Assembly: GCA_036501185.1 (NCBI GenBank)
Contig: DASYAU010000134.1
Coordinates: 44,060 to 108,059 of the forward strand
Source of the DNA: Korobacter sp036501185
Lineage (GTDB): Bacteria > Acidobacteriota > Terriglobia > Terriglobales > Acidobacteriaceae
Direction of reading: 5' to 3'
DNA length: 64,000 nt
Shown here: positions 62,431-64,000 of the stretch, piece after piece
How the letters are laid out: each line of letters starts with the position of its first letter
Numbering within the stretch: position 1 is the stretch's first letter
Program-made: the position numbers and the translations under genes
The notes under the pieces: model-generated
What the model was told of the DNA's origin: nothing
Seen by the model: only the letters and a program-made list of their open reading frames with translations
The model's database searches: none

Positions 62431-64000
62431 TCACTGCAACAGAGTTGGTTCATTGCCGTTGGTTTCTTTGTCTTCGTCGGGAATGACGACAGCAGCCGCG
62501 ACCTTGTCGCCTGGCTCGAGATGGAGGAGACGGACGCCTTGCGTGCTGCGGCCGGCCTCGCGGATCGAGTCGGTGGAGGTGCGGATGATCTTGCCGTACT
62601 GGCTGATGACCATGGCTTCCGCGTCTTCGGTGACGAGCATGATGGCAACAACTTTGCCGTTGCGCTCGGTGGTCTTGACATTAATGACGCCTTTGCCACC
62701 GCGGGTTTGGAGGCGGTACTCGTCGACATCGGTGCGCTTGCCGTAGCCATTCTCGGTGACGCTGAGAATGAGACTTGGGGCGTCACCGTCGCCGTTCTTT
62801 CCCTTCTTGCGTTCCTTGGGAGTCACAGCCATGCCGACGATGTGGTCCTTGGCGCCCATGTCCATACCGCGAACACCGTAGGCGGGACGGCCCATGACGC
62901 GGACGTCTTCTTCATTGAAGCGGATCGCGAGACCCTCGTGCGAGGCAAGGAAGACGATCTGCTGGCCGTCGGTAAGTTGAGCGGCGACTAGCTCGTCGTC
63001 TTTGTCGATGCCGATGGCGATGATGCCGCGCGCCATGACGTTGGAGAAATCGCCCAGTGCGGTTTTCTTTACGGTGCCTTTGCGAGTGGTGAAGAAGACG
63101 TACTTGCTTTCCTCTTCGAGACTCTTCACCGGCAGGATGGCACGGACGGTCTCGCCCGGTTGCAGGGAAACGAGGTTGCCGATGTGCTTACCCTTGCCCG
63201 CAGCGGCGATCTCCGGTACTTCGTAGACCTTGAGCCAGTAGACGCGGCCGGTGTTGGTGAAGATCAACAGGTAGGCGTGGGTGGAGGCGACGAACATGAG
63301 CTCGACGAAATCTTCGTCCCGCGTGGTCATGCCCTTGCGCCCCGTGCCTCCGCGGCGCTGCTGACGGTAGGTGGAGATCGGGGTGCGCTTCAGATAGCCG
63401 CTGTGGCTGACGGTGACTGCGACCTGCTCGTCGGCGATGAGATCTTCGAGGCTAAGCTCGGCGGCTTCGTCCTGAATGATGGTGCGGCGCTCGTCGCCGT
63501 AGTCTTTCTTCACCTGCTCGAGTTCTTTGACGATGACCGCGCGCAGCTTTTTCTCGCTGCCGAGAATGGATTCGTAGTCGGCGATGCGGTCGCGCACTTC
63601 CTTCAACTCGTTGGTGATCTCATCGATCGAGAGGCGAGTGAGGCGGTGCAACTGGAGCTCGAGGATGGCGTCGGCCTGCTTGGTGCTGAAGGGCTTTTCC
63701 GGATCGATCTTGGGGGGCCGGCCGGTGGTATTGATGGTGATTTTCTTGCCGCCGAAGTAGGCGACGAGGTTTTCGCGGGCGTCGGCGCGGTTGGCGCTGC
63801 CGCGGATGATGACGATCACGTTGTCGATGTGATCGAGGGCCATCTGGTAGCCCTCGAGGATGTGCTCGCGGTCCTTCGCTTTTTGTAAGAGGAAGAAAGT
63901 GCGGCGGCGGACGACATCGATGCGGTGATCGATGAAGTGGTTGAGCGCCTGCACCAGGCCCATTTCCTTGGGCTGGTTGTTGACGACAGCGAGGAAGATC
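62431..64000 (-). CDS. gyrA: DNA gyrase subunit A, C-terminal 523 residues (5' end outside window)
   Basis: The frame is open to the right edge (codons for IFLAVVNNQPKEM precede the first internal ATG), so this is the 3' part of gyrA. It covers the end of the breakage-reunion core, the coiled coil (DEITNELKEVRDRIADYESIL), and the six-bladed DNA-wrapping C-terminal domain (VTVSHSGYLKRTPISTYRQQ onward). The GyrA box reads QRRGGTG; the usual consensus is Q(R/K)RGG(R/K)G, so the sixth residue is Thr instead of a basic residue. The catalytic Tyr lies outside the window. Confidence 0.96.
   Translation of the reverse strand, partial: IFLAVVNNQPKEMGLVQALNHFIDHRIDVVRRRTFFLLQKAKDREHILEGYQMALDHIDNVIVIIRGSANRADARENLVAYFGGKKITINTTGRPPKIDPEKPFSTKQADAILELQLHRLTRLSIDEITNELKEVRDRIADYESILGSEKKLRAVIVKELEQVKKDYGDERRTIIQDEAAELSLEDLIADEQVAVTVSHSGYLKRTPISTYRQQRRGGTGRKGMTTRDEDFVELMFVASTHAYLLIFTNTGRVYWLKVYEVPEIAAAGKGKHIGNLVSLQPGETVRAILPVKSLEEESKYVFFTTRKGTVKKTALGDFSNVMARGIIAIGIDKDDELVAAQLTDGQQIVFLASHEGLAIRFNEEDVRVMGRPAYGVRGMDMGAKDHIVGMAVTPKERKKGKNGDGDAPSLILSVTENGYGKRTDVDEYRLQTRGGKGVINVKTTERNGKVVAIMLVTEDAEAMVISQYGKIIRTSTDSIREAGRSTQGVRLLHLEPGDKVAAAVVIPDEDKETNGNEPTLLQ

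Overview
The window looks like a chromosomal segment of an Acidobacteriota bacterium (Terriglobia / 'Koribacter'-like). The DNA is GC-rich. It carries secreted SBBP and PQQ-type propeller proteins with Ig-like modules, a DUF4139 protein, a class II UvrA, an EF-G paralogue, a PMT-type glycosyltransferase and a Pal lipoprotein, a mix typical of that phylum. This placement is inference from gene content; no rRNA, tRNA, IS element, phage or CRISPR array was seen.

Layout. 0-5.6 kb: the tail of an epimerase-like gene, a class V aminotransferase followed by serA, a CBS-containing site-2 protease, rsmD and an unknown protein. 5.8-12 kb: a plus-strand run with folC, plsC, a glutamine amidotransferase, an SDR, a secreted protein, an NADP-binding oxidoreductase and aqpZ. 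12-18 kb (minus): a PMT-like membrane protein, alanine-glyoxylate-type aminotransferase, panB and an SBBP-repeat protein. 18-25.4 kb: deoxynucleoside kinase, polysaccharide deacetylase plus isochorismatase hydrolase, an EF-G-like GTPase lacking the catalytic His, a DsbA-like protein, FkbM methyltransferase and an SMR exporter. 25.5-39.2 kb: aldo-keto reductase, the TldD/PmbA pair, a protein with a PD-(D/E)XK-like C-terminus, several unknown membrane or secreted proteins, a Spy-like protein and an AidB-like acyl-CoA dehydrogenase. 39.4-41.9 kb: an osmoprotectant ABC transporter operon.

42-64 kb is the replication-origin neighbourhood: gyrB, two tandem DUF3147 proteins, mscL with a zinc-ribbon tail, dnaN, dnaA and, at the right edge, the 3' part of gyrA, all on the minus strand. 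The dnaA-dnaN gap has an AT-rich stretch and DnaA-box-like sites and is the best oriC candidate. Also here are a deiodinase-like redoxin, a peroxiredoxin, a cupin, pal, a STAS protein, a class II UvrA and two tandem PQQ-type propeller proteins.

The most notable observation is the peroxiredoxin at 51512-52003. Its frame is interrupted by a single TGA exactly at the peroxidatic cysteine of the PxxxTxxC motif, and a hairpin follows within SECIS distance, so I read it as a selenocysteine peroxiredoxin. It is transcribed divergently from a Cys-form relative of iodothyronine deiodinases. Other points of interest are a structured-RNA candidate between the EF-G-like and DsbA-like genes, the PD-(D/E)XK protein, two families of dispersed palindromic repeats, and several genes whose -10-like hexamers lie so close to the start codon that leaderless transcripts are likely.
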